A stretch of DNA of 64,000 bases, taken from NCBI GenBank assembly GCA_910584785.1, contig CAJUDX010000010.1:1-64000 (forward strand), in the 5' to 3' direction. The position numbers and the translations under genes were made by a program. Source of the stretch: an uncultured Lachnospiraceae bacterium. Lineage in GTDB: Bacteria > Bacillota > Clostridia > Lachnospirales > Lachnospiraceae. Numbering within the stretch: position 1 is the stretch's first letter; every line of letters starts with the position of its first letter. The notes below the pieces were generated by a model. That model saw nothing but the letters and a program-made list of their open reading frames with translations, did not search any database and had not been told where the DNA came from. Positions 31,522-40,900 of the stretch are shown here, piece after piece.

Positions 31522-31551
31522 TTGACAAATCCAGGAGAAGTGTGTTAGAAT
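31522..31551 (+). promoter_or_regulatory. Sigma-A promoter of the DUF5717 operon
   Basis: Perfect TTGACA (31522-31527), 18-bp spacer, TAGAAT (31546-31551). The leader is about 40 nt. Upstream, 31269-31500 is AT-rich with no other recognised element. Confidence 0.8.
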
Positions 31552-31599
31552 AAGTTGCTATGAAATTACATTGATTAGAAAAATCTCAGGTGACGATAG

Positions 31600-34500
31600 A
31601 TGAAAGAACGAATTAACCGATTGGCCAGGGGAATGCTGGATATGGACATTCCGCAGATTTCGGGGCTGCCGGATAAGATTGTGGAAACCGTTTTGGCAGG
31701 AAAAACCGAGACGCGGGAATTTTTTATCAGCAGTGCAAATAATTTGCACCTTAAAGGCCTGGTTTATACCAACCATACCAGGGTGAACGTGGAAAATGCT
31801 GCGTTTGGCGGCCTGCGGAACCGGATTTCCTACCAGGTGGATGCGAGCTTTCTTGAAAACGGGGATGTGATCAGCGGGGCGTTTGAACTGGTGACGAATG
31901 GGGGAGAAACCACCCTGCCCTTTATTTTTACTGTAAAGGTGGGTGTTTCGAGACAGACACTGGCTGGACTAAAACAAGCCGGGGATTTTGCCGCGATGGC
32001 AAAAGAAGAGCCGGAGATGGCATTACGGCTGTTTAATTATCAGGATTTTGCAGAGACACCCTTTATGCAGGATATTCATATCCGTGCGATATATGACGGC
32101 TTAAAGGGACATGGAGACAGGGAAAACCAGCTGGAAGAATTTTTAGTTGCCTTGGGTGAAAAACGTCCGGTGGCAATTTCCATCGATAAGGAATGCAGAA
32201 GGTATACTTATGTCGATGAGATGATTGCCGATGATATTGAAGTAAAGAAAAATCAATGGGGCTATGTGTCGCTGACTGCACAGGTGGATGGAGCTTTTTT
32301 AGAGCTGCCGAAAAAACAGTTTGGGAGTTTGGATTTTCAAGACGGAATTTGCAGGATTCCTTATCGGATTTGCGGGGAGAGACTTCACCGGGGAAAGAAT
32401 TTGGGGAGTATCTGCCTGCATACGCCCAAGGAGACCCTTAGGATAGCAATTGAAGTGTCTGGGGAGGGACAGGGAGATTATGGTCGTAAAAGCCGAATGC
32501 GTTACCGCAGGGCATTTGGGGAATTTATACTTCTTCGCCTTATGGCAGATTGCGGATTAAAGACGATGGGTTCAGTGCGGCGGAAGATGCTCAAGGCGCT
32601 GGATGTGATGAAAAGCGAGCCATGGAATCCCAGCCTGGCTTCGCTGTGGATGGCAGAGACTTTACTTTCGGCAGGAAAGAAAGAGCAGGCGTCAATGCTG
32701 CTGGAGGAATGCCGGGATGAGATTTTCAGGTCCCGCAGGGATCATTTGGAGTATTATTGCTTTTTCCAGTATTTATGTCAGAAGATTCAGCGGAACCTGA
32801 CACAGAGGGAGGCCCTTCTCAGGCTTATCCGCAAGTGCCTGGCGGACGGGGAGTATCCTTTGCTGTTTTTCCTGCGCATGGAGATAGATGAAGAAGCCAT
32901 GGATACGCCGCTTTCTCTGTTTGCCGAGATGAAGAGACTGTACGATGATGGTCTCCACAGTCCGTTTTTGTATGTTCAGGCTCATAAGCTAATTCAGCAG
33001 CAGCCAGGGATGCTGCAGCAGTTAGATTCATTTATGCTCCAGGTACTGAACTTTGCGGCGAAAAAAGGGATTATCGGGGAAGAGATGGCGATTCAGGTTG
33101 CCTGGATAGCAAAGGAAGAGCGTCAATATCATTCCCTGCTTCACCGTATACTTGTGATGCTTTACCAGCGTTATCCGCAAAAGGAAATTTTGGAAGCTGT
33201 CTGTGGGATAATGATTAAGGGTGATTGTAAAAAGACATCGGATTTTGCATGGTATCACCGGGCACTGGAGGCGGGAATCAGCCTGACCAGGCTGTATGAA
33301 TATTATTTGTATTCTCTTCCGCCGGATATCCATGAGCTATTGCCCAAGGAGGTGCTCTTATACTTTTCTTATGGACACGATCTGGATCAGAGGAATAAGG
33401 CGGTATTATATAAGAATATTCTATTGTATTTGGAACCATCCTCACGGCTCTATCAGGATTATGAGCGGGATATGGAACAGTTTGCCATGGATCAGCTGTT
33501 TTCGGCACAGGTAAACAATCCTCTGGCGGTGATTTACAGCCGTATGATTTTTTTGGATATGATAGATGAACGGGTGGCAAGGGTGCTGCCGTCGATTTTG
33601 CGCACCTGCCGGGTATCCTGTGCCAACCCGCAGATGAAAAGTGTAATTGTCCGTTATGAGGAGCTTTTGGAGGAGGAGACTTATTCGTTAGTTAACGGCG
33701 AGGCCTATGTACCTTTGTTTTCTGAACAGGCAGTGCTTTTATTCCAGGATGCCTTTGGAAACCGGTATGTGGATATGCCGCACACCCTGGCACGGATTAT
33801 GGATCAGCCGGCACTGGAAGAGAGATGTTTTGCGATTTATCCCGATCATCCCATGCTCTGCCTTGCCGCTTGCCGGGAAATAGAAAAAGCCCAGGAGATG
33901 GATGAAGAGAGGGCGGAGATTCTTGAACGCTCATTAAATGAGCTTCCTCTGCACATTCTCTACCGCAAAGTTCTTCTTTCGAAAGTGATTTTGTATTACC
34001 AGAAGCAGGCGGAAGAGCTTGACCAGATGACGGCAGAGGGAAAATCCGGGATGGGCCGGTCAGAAAATCAATGCGCCTATCTGCTTACCTTGGATATCCC
34101 TTCCATTAGCCGCCAGGAACGGCTTTCGGTGTGCAGTACCCTGATCTGCCAGGATTATCTGGAAGAGGCCTACCAGCTGCTAAAGACCTATGGCTGGGAG
34201 GGGATGGAAGAAAAGCGTCTGGAAAAGCTCTGCAGCAAGATGATTTTAGCCAGTTTATTTGATGAGGACGAATTTCTTTTGGATTTATCCTATCAGGTGT
34301 TTGACCAGAACCGGGCAGACCGTGTGATTTTGGATTATTTGTGTGAGCACTATAATGGAAGCTCCCGGCAGATGTATAAGCTGCTGACCCAGTCAGTTTC
34401 TGCTCAGGTGGAAACCTATGATTTGGAGGAGCGCCTGCTCTGCCAGATGATGTTTTCCGGTCATCTGCATCATTTGGATCAGACGTTTCATTTTTATACA

Positions 34501-35208
34501 CAGAGAAAACGGATGAGTGATATTGTCGTAAAGGCGTATTTTACAATTAAGTCCATCGGTTATTTCCTGATGCACCAGACAGCTGCGGAGGAGGTTTTTG
34601 CGTATCTGGAATCGGCAATGGGGCGTTCGGAGGATATGGAAAAGATTCCTGTCATTTATCTTTTAGCACTGACCCGGTATTATGCGGACTGCCAAATCCT
34701 CAATGACGACCAGAAAAGGCTTTGCCGTAGGATGAATGAGCATTTGATTGAAGAAGGTTTAATTTTTCCCTATACAAAGAAACTTGCCCGTTTTATTCCG
34801 GTTCCTCAGGAAATTATGGATAAGGCCATGATAGACTATGAGGGGAACCGGGAGGATCGCTTAAGCTTAATGGTGAGGATTCTCCCTGATGAAAAGGAAT
34901 TTCGCCGGGAAGAGCTGCGCCGGGTTTATCAGGGGATTTTTATTTGCCAGAAGGTTTTATTTGAAGGGGAAACCATGGAATATCAGATCTACCGCAGAAA
35001 GCCAGGCGGCGCGATGGAAAAGGTGAAGGATGGCAGCATAAGCTGCGACCTTGCACCGGGAAGTCTGACGGAGAGCCGGTTTGCCAGTTTAAATGAAATG
35101 GGGCTTTGTCTAAGCATGAAGGAGGAAACAGGGCTGAAAAAAAGTATGAGGGAATACCTAATTAAAAATACTGTTCTGGAAGAACTGTTTACAGTGATTG
35201 AATCATGA
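31600..35208 (+). CDS. DUF5717 family protein, very large
   Basis: A 1202-residue protein of a family (DUF5717) I know mainly from Lachnospiraceae. The first 110 residues contain an Ig-like beta domain (FISSANNLHLKGLVYTNHTR, then GELVTNGGETTLPFIFTVKV-like strands). A second beta domain lies at about 185-290. Residues about 300-1120 are a long helical solenoid with TPR/SEL1-like spacing, and the C-terminus returns to beta strands. No signal peptide or membrane segment is evident, so it is cytoplasmic. It is the first gene of a three-gene unit with an Hsp70-like protein (35276) and a TPR-like protein (36496), which points to a chaperone-like or scaffold complex. Function unknown. Confidence 0.88.
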   Translation: MKERINRLARGMLDMDIPQISGLPDKIVETVLAGKTETREFFISSANNLHLKGLVYTNHTRVNVENAAFGGLRNRISYQVDASFLENGDVISGAFELVTNGGETTLPFIFTVKVGVSRQTLAGLKQAGDFAAMAKEEPEMALRLFNYQDFAETPFMQDIHIRAIYDGLKGHGDRENQLEEFLVALGEKRPVAISIDKECRRYTYVDEMIADDIEVKKNQWGYVSLTAQVDGAFLELPKKQFGSLDFQDGICRIPYRICGERLHRGKNLGSICLHTPKETLRIAIEVSGEGQGDYGRKSRMRYRRAFGEFILLRLMADCGLKTMGSVRRKMLKALDVMKSEPWNPSLASLWMAETLLSAGKKEQASMLLEECRDEIFRSRRDHLEYYCFFQYLCQKIQRNLTQREALLRLIRKCLADGEYPLLFFLRMEIDEEAMDTPLSLFAEMKRLYDDGLHSPFLYVQAHKLIQQQPGMLQQLDSFMLQVLNFAAKKGIIGEEMAIQVAWIAKEERQYHSLLHRILVMLYQRYPQKEILEAVCGIMIKGDCKKTSDFAWYHRALEAGISLTRLYEYYLYSLPPDIHELLPKEVLLYFSYGHDLDQRNKAVLYKNILLYLEPSSRLYQDYERDMEQFAMDQLFSAQVNNPLAVIYSRMIFLDMIDERVARVLPSILRTCRVSCANPQMKSVIVRYEELLEEETYSLVNGEAYVPLFSEQAVLLFQDAFGNRYVDMPHTLARIMDQPALEERCFAIYPDHPMLCLAACREIEKAQEMDEERAEILERSLNELPLHILYRKVLLSKVILYYQKQAEELDQMTAEGKSGMGRSENQCAYLLTLDIPSISRQERLSVCSTLICQDYLEEAYQLLKTYGWEGMEEKRLEKLCSKMILASLFDEDEFLLDLSYQVFDQNRADRVILDYLCEHYNGSSRQMYKLLTQSVSAQVETYDLEERLLCQMMFSGHLHHLDQTFHFYTQRKRMSDIVVKAYFTIKSIGYFLMHQTAAEEVFAYLESAMGRSEDMEKIPVIYLLALTRYYADCQILNDDQKRLCRRMNEHLIEEGLIFPYTKKLARFIPVPQEIMDKAMIDYEGNREDRLSLMVRILPDEKEFRREELRRVYQGIFICQKVLFEGETMEYQIYRRKPGGAMEKVKDGSISCDLAPGSLTESRFASLNEMGLCLSMKEETGLKKSMREYLIKNTVLEELFTVIES

Positions 35209-35275
35209 GAATCCTTCGATAGATTGCTGCAAAAGCATGGTAAAAGGATAGAAAAGATCAAGGGAAGGAGTATGG

Positions 35276-36499
35276 ATGGACGGACTTATCGTCGGGCTGG
35301 ATTTATGCGACACTTATACGCAGGTTAGCTGCATGGGAAAAGACCGGGTCTGGTCCTTTGCCACGCAGATTTGCAAAAAGAAGCAGGAAAACCGATGGAT
35401 GATTGGAGCGGAGGCATATGAGCTTTTGCTCTCCGGTGAAGGGATTTCCGCAGATAAGCTGCTTAGTATGGCAAGGCGGGAGCGCACGGTGGTGATTGAT
35501 GGGGAGAATATTAAGGGACGAGAATTGCTGCAGAAGTTTTTAAAGCTGGTGCTGGCCCAGGTGCAAAAGGAATATGCATCCAGTCGCATCCAGCAGCTGG
35601 TGATTACCTTGCCTGGGATTGACACACAGATAATGGATCGCCTGCTTTACTGTGCAGATTATCTTGGAATATCCCGCGGCAGATTTCATGTGATCAGCCA
35701 TGGGGAGAGTTTCCTATATTATGTGTTAAATCAAAAAAAAGAGGTTTGGTCCAGCTATGTCGGGCTGTTTGATTTATCGCGCCAGGGTCTTCGCTATTAT
35801 GAGATGAAGGTACAGAAGGGAATCCGCCAGACCACCGTGATTTCGGACTATGAAAATTTTGACGGGCCGTTTGATTTAAACTTACTGGAAACGGAGACGG
35901 GGATTCGCAAGGCAGATCGTATGTTGTGCAGCTTTGCCGAAGGCTTATTGGCAAAAAAATTATTTTCTGCGGTGCTTCTGACGGGAATTGGCTTTGAAAA
36001 ACAGGAGTGGGCCGAAGATTTTATGACGATGCTGTGCAGGCGGAGAAAGATCTATGGGGAGTCCAATGTATTTGTCAAGGGTGCAGCCTACCGGGCCCAG
36101 GACTATGTGACGATTCCCAGCGAGTTTCCCTATGTTATGATTTGTGAAGGGCGTTTAAAGGCTTCAGTTTCTATGGAAGTAATGCATAAGGAAAAGCTTA
36201 CTCCTCTGGTTATCGCTGCACCGGGGGATAACTGGTATGAGGTGAGGACTACACTGGAATTTATTCTGGATAACCAAAAGGAGCTTGTATTTTACATTCA
36301 GCATTTGGATTCCCGAAAGAAAAATGAAGTGGTGATTTCCCTGGAAGAATTTCCTTCCCGACCAAACCGTACAACCAGGATACAGATGCGTGTGGCCTTT
36401 TTAGATGAGAGGACGATGGTAGTTATGGTTCAGGATAAGGGGTTTGGCGAATTGTTCCCGGCTTCCAATGCTGTTATACGCAAGGAGATTTCACTATGA
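35276..36499 (+). CDS. DUF5716 family protein with Hsp70/actin-like ATPase motifs
   Basis: A 407-residue protein. The start GLDLCDTYTQVS mirrors the phosphate-1 loop of Hsp70 (GIDLGTTYSCV). Residues about 100-160 read VITLPGIDTQIMDR, then ADYLGISRGRFHVISHGESF, LYYVL, closely following Hsp70's VITVPAYF...AGL...IINEPTAAALAYGL. GLFDLSRQGLRYYEM stands at phosphate-2 and AVLLTGIGFEKQEW at the adenosine motif. I therefore place it in the Hsp70/actin (ASKHA) ATPase fold, without an Hsp70 substrate-binding domain; the last 110 residues are beta-rich. It is followed, with a 4-nt overlap, by a TPR-like gene and preceded by DUF5717. It is probably a nucleotide-switching partner of that giant protein. 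Confidence 0.88.
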   Translation: MDGLIVGLDLCDTYTQVSCMGKDRVWSFATQICKKKQENRWMIGAEAYELLLSGEGISADKLLSMARRERTVVIDGENIKGRELLQKFLKLVLAQVQKEYASSRIQQLVITLPGIDTQIMDRLLYCADYLGISRGRFHVISHGESFLYYVLNQKKEVWSSYVGLFDLSRQGLRYYEMKVQKGIRQTTVISDYENFDGPFDLNLLETETGIRKADRMLCSFAEGLLAKKLFSAVLLTGIGFEKQEWAEDFMTMLCRRRKIYGESNVFVKGAAYRAQDYVTIPSEFPYVMICEGRLKASVSMEVMHKEKLTPLVIAAPGDNWYEVRTTLEFILDNQKELVFYIQHLDSRKKNEVVISLEEFPSRPNRTTRIQMRVAFLDERTMVVMVQDKGFGELFPASNAVIRKEISL

Positions 36500-37311
36500 G
36501 TTTACTTTTATGCCGTCTTGAGCCGGTCAGACATCCGTTTGAGGTGCCGGAGCTGGGTATCCGTCTGTATTCGTCACAGGAGTTGTGTTATGTTATTTAT
36601 GAAAATCCTCTGTTGGTTATGGAAGATTTTGTGGATGAGCGTTTGCTGCAGTTTATCCGTGAGGATTTGGATATGGATTTTCTGGCGGGAAAGCTGGAAA
36701 ACTGGAAAAAAAGCGGGGAGAACCCGGATAATATCCTGCTTTTGATTTTGGCGGAATGCTCCTATTATATGTCGGGAGAAATTAATCGTTACCGGCAGAC
36801 CTTAATTCAGCTGCGGAAAAAGCACCCGGCAGAGTTTGGAAAGATTCGGGCAGATTATCTGTTTGAGAAACGCCAGTATGGAAAAGTGATTCCTCTTTAC
36901 GAAAAGCTTTTGGAATATCCTAAAGATAATATAGTTAATGATTTATTTTACAGCCGGGTATGGAGCTGTCTGGGTGCATGCCATGCGCGGATGTTTCAGG
37001 CAGAAAAGGCCTACCGGGCCTATGAAAAGGCCTACTTCTATGACAACCGAAATGAAAAAATCCTGGAACAAATCTATTACCTGAAAGCAATGTTTCCAAG
37101 TGTAGCGATAGCTCCCCGTATTCAGTCGATGTTAAAATTAATTCGCAGGGAAAGCTGGAATACCAGCATTGAGCGTGCCAGAAAAAAGGGAGAGGAATCT
37201 GTCGCGGTGAAGGAACTGGATAAATTATTTTTTAAAGATGAGGAAAAGCGGTTAGAGGGTGCAGCGAAGCTGGTACAGCAATGGAAGCAGGAGTACCGGG
37301 CGATGATGTAG
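36496..37311 (+). CDS. TPR-like protein of the DUF5717/DUF5716 unit
   Basis: A 271-residue helical protein. TPR-type pairs are clear in the middle (YLFEKRQYGKVIPLYEKLLE; SCLGACHARMFQAEKAYRAY, EKAYFYDNRNEKIL). The N-terminal 70 residues (LEPVRHPFEVPELGIRLYSS, QELCYVIYENPLLV) look like a separate small domain. There is no signal sequence. Its ATG overlaps the stop of the Hsp70-like gene (ATGA), so the two proteins are made in coupled fashion. TPR co-chaperones commonly dock to Hsp70-type ATPases, which fits this gene order, but direct evidence is lacking. No named family recognised. Confidence 0.85.
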   Translation: MSLLLCRLEPVRHPFEVPELGIRLYSSQELCYVIYENPLLVMEDFVDERLLQFIREDLDMDFLAGKLENWKKSGENPDNILLLILAECSYYMSGEINRYRQTLIQLRKKHPAEFGKIRADYLFEKRQYGKVIPLYEKLLEYPKDNIVNDLFYSRVWSCLGACHARMFQAEKAYRAYEKAYFYDNRNEKILEQIYYLKAMFPSVAIAPRIQSMLKLIRRESWNTSIERARKKGEESVAVKELDKLFFKDEEKRLEGAAKLVQQWKQEYRAMM

Positions 37312-37393
37312 AGGAAAAACTTGGGAAAGTTTATACCCGTTTGTACCTAAAGGGTAGGCTGTGCTGTGAAATGCGCATAGAATGGAGGAAATG

Positions 37394-37888
37394 ATGAACT
37401 TTATCTATTGCCCTGCGTGCGGGGAAAAGCTGGAAAAACGGGTGATTGGGGATGAGGGAGAAGTACCCTTCTGCGAAAGGTGCAGCCGTCCCTGGTTTGC
37501 CATGCCCTATACCTGTACGATTACCTTGGTGATTAATGAACTTGACGAGGTAGCACTTATCCGCCAGGGTTATGTTTCAGAGGAGTATTATGTCTGTGTC
37601 GCAGGCTATGTGCAGTGTGGGGAGACGGCGGAGGAGACAGCTGTTAGGGAGGTTAAAGAGGAACTTGGCCTTGAGGTCAGAGAGATTCGCTATACAAAAA
37701 GCTATTATTTTGCTCAAAAAGATATGCTGATGCTGGCTTTTGAAGCAAAGGTAAAGAAGGGGGAGTTTACGCTTTCTAAGGAAGTGGATCGCGCGGACTG
37801 GCTGACGTTTGCACAGGCTCATCCTAAGATGAGGAAGGGAAGCGTGGCAATTCAGCTTCTGGAAGGCTATTTTGCGGGAAGGAAATAG
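37394..37888 (+). CDS. Nudix hydrolase with zinc ribbon, NudC-like
   Basis: A 164-residue pyrophosphohydrolase. A zinc ribbon (CPACGEKL ... CERCSRPW, residues about 5-35) precedes the Nudix domain. The Nudix box reads GYVQCGETAEETAVREVKEE, then LGL, an exact match to Gx5Ex7REUxEExGU. The zinc ribbon resembles the middle of NADH pyrophosphatase NudC, but the SQPWPFP element after the box is not seen, so the substrate (NADH, other NDP-X) is open. The second of two adjacent ATGs (37394) has GGAGG at 5 nt. It follows the DUF5717 unit by about 80 bp. Confidence 0.92.
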   Translation: MNFIYCPACGEKLEKRVIGDEGEVPFCERCSRPWFAMPYTCTITLVINELDEVALIRQGYVSEEYYVCVAGYVQCGETAEETAVREVKEELGLEVREIRYTKSYYFAQKDMLMLAFEAKVKKGEFTLSKEVDRADWLTFAQAHPKMRKGSVAIQLLEGYFAGRK

Positions 37889-37938
37889 GGACATTTCCTT
37901 TTAATATAGATGATAAACTAATGTAAGGGAGAGATGAG

Positions 37939-40900
37939 ATGAAGCGAAGGATTGCTGCAATTTTGGCGCTCTGCATGGCATTGCAGGGGCCTGGTTCTGC
38001 ACTGGAGGTATATGGAAGTACGTCAGGCAGGGGGGTTTTTCTGGAGGAAGTTTCAGAAGAGAGTGCAGAGTTTGAAAAAGCTTCAAAATCCGATGCTGAC
38101 GGGATGGAGACGATAAACACGTCAGAAACAGCAGCTGCGGATGGTGAATCAGAAGAAAAGACAAAAGCCATGGGGGGGCTTTATGTGGAAATCAGGAATC
38201 TGTTAGAGGCGCCTGGCTGTGATTTTCATTTATGGCTTGAACCGACAGGAAATACACAGAGAATTCTGGAAAGAAAGGAAGAACTGGAAGATAAGCTTTC
38301 TTCGGGCTGGGATTTTGAAGAGGTCTGGGATACACGGTCGAAAGAGGAAATTATCGCAAGTGGAGAGGGAGCAAAACGGGTTGCTTCGCAAAAGATAATG
38401 GATATTCCCGAAGGCGATTATCTTCTCCACCTGGAAAGTGCAGGGGAAAGTGGATTTTATCTGCCTTATACACAGAAAATTTCAATCCGATCCGGGCAGA
38501 TAAAAAAGCTGTATCTGGCAAATGATTTTCCTGAGGATCATAATCGGATAACCGAAGCGGACGATGCTTCCGATAAGGAAGAAAAAAACCGCATTAACGG
38601 GAAGTTTGGTCTTTTAATTCCTGGAAACTTTATGCAGGATGGAATAAAGGATGAACTGTTAGAAGAGGATATGGAAGCTCTTCTGGATGCGGTGGATAAT
38701 GGAGCCGATACGCCGGAAGCCTTTGATTTAAACGGTGACGGGAACGTGGATTTACTGGATATTAACTGCTTTTCAAAATTTTACCAAAACGATGATAAGC
38801 GTTCAGCGAAGATTGTGGATGCGCCGTATATCACGGAGGACATGGTGCAGCCGCTGGATGCTGACGGAGATAAAATAGAAAGCGCAGAGATCCAGAAATT
38901 ATTTTCCGGGGCGCACGGAAATGACGGAAATCCGGTATTTTCCGCGAGTGCAGGAAGCGACATTACTGCGGATAACCCTGTGGAGATTAAGGCGGAATTT
39001 ACCCAGTCCGTTCAAAATGTGCGGGGATTTGCCATTACGCCAAAAACCGGGTCGTTAGACTTTATCCAGGACGGCAAGATTGAAGTTGTAGATGCAAATG
39101 GAAAGCTATATTCCTTTGGGATTACCAATGGTGTGGCGAAGTTGGAATCGACGAAAACCATAAATCTTCCAGCGGACGATGAGAACGGGGAGGATGGCAG
39201 GAAAGAATCCAATGCATCGACTGAACCTGATGCAGTTGCCTCACCTTCAGATGCAGAGGTCAGCACCTTCAGCTTACATACGTTAGATGAAGCTGCTCAG
39301 GAATCACCAGAAGAAACGCTGACGCTTTCTTTTAAAGAAGCGAGGGCAGAGGATGATTGGGAAAAAGGTAAACAGGCAAAGCCTATCCTCATTGATTTTG
39401 GCAGACAGATTCCGGTTAAGCGTGTCACTATTTTGATTACAAAAACTATGAATCAGAGTAATCTTGCCGAAATTGCCCATACAGAGTTTTTAAATGGCAT
39501 GGAGGATCATATTCCTGAACCGGATCTTTCTATCCCGGATAAGTTAAAAGGTGTGCCGGGAGATGCACAGTTTAGTGTTAGTTGGCGCTCACAGCCTAAT
39601 GTAACCGGATATCAGGTTATGATTTCCGGTGAAACGATGAAAGGAATGAAGGAAAATATTGAATTTCCGATTCAGGTTTCGAACACGATTACGGTTTCCA
39701 AGTTAGACGGAGAGGAACTGGCGAATAATAAAACCTTCCAGGTAAGGGTGCGTTCGGTTAATGGCGAGTGGCGCAGCCCATATTGTCCGGTATTTGAAGT
39801 ATCTACTGAAGCGGCGTCAAAACCAAAGCCACCGGAACAAATTTCCATCCGGGGCGGTTTCCAGAAACTTACCGTCAGCTGGAAAAAGATGAAGGCGACC
39901 GACTCGTATAATCTGTATTATCGGGAAAAGACGGGAAATGATACCGAATTTACAGCAATTACAGGAATTACTGGTACGTCGAAGGAGATTACCGGATTAA
40001 AGGACAGCACGACTTATGAACTGTATATGACCGGTCAAAATCAAATCGGTGTCAGCGATCCGTCCCAGCGCTATGAGGGGAGAACGGTTATTATCACACC
40101 TCCCCAAACGCCGGATTTTATGCTGCTGAATGTCCCTAAGGCAGGCGGCGGACCATCGGAAAAAATTGTCAGTGTAAACAACCATGGCGGCGATGTGGTC
40201 GGTGATGAGTTTGCCATCGTAGATGGTCAGTTTGAAACGGTGTGGATAAGAAATGACTGGGATGCCGGCTGTGTTTATTTTGATAATAATAAATCGCCCA
40301 TTATTACGTTTGACCAGGCCTATACAATGGATACGGTGGTAATTATCCCTGACTACGAACAGAAATTTAACTATTCCGGCTGTAAGCTGGTTTATTGGGA
40401 TGAAGAGGATAATCAGGGGATAGCTGAGGGAAGGCTTACCCGTTTATTGGATGAGGATGGGATTCCTTACTATGAGTTTATTGCCAGAGAACCATTTACA
40501 GCGAAAAAGGTTCGTGTAGCGGTAACGACGGGGTATAGCCGCAGAATTAGTTTTGCCGAGTTAAAGTTTTATGAGTATTATCCCCTGGAGGACGAAATTT
40601 TTGCCATGTACACGGATACCCTCCATATAATGCTTAAGGATGACGTTACAGAGGATAAGATTAATGGATTTTATGAGCGTCTGGAATATGTCGATCCGGT
40701 ATCCGGGGAAAAGACACCCCGCTATGCGTTCTTAAAGCAGGAGCTGGATAATGCGATGGATCTTCTGCACAATAAGGGAAGTATCGGCAGAGTTCTCTAT
40801 TTGGATGATAAGCTGACAAAACGCAGTGACAGTCATATTAACTTTGGCGGCGGGTTAAATACCTGGCAGCCGCTGGGTGTAACTGGTCTGGCAGGCGATA

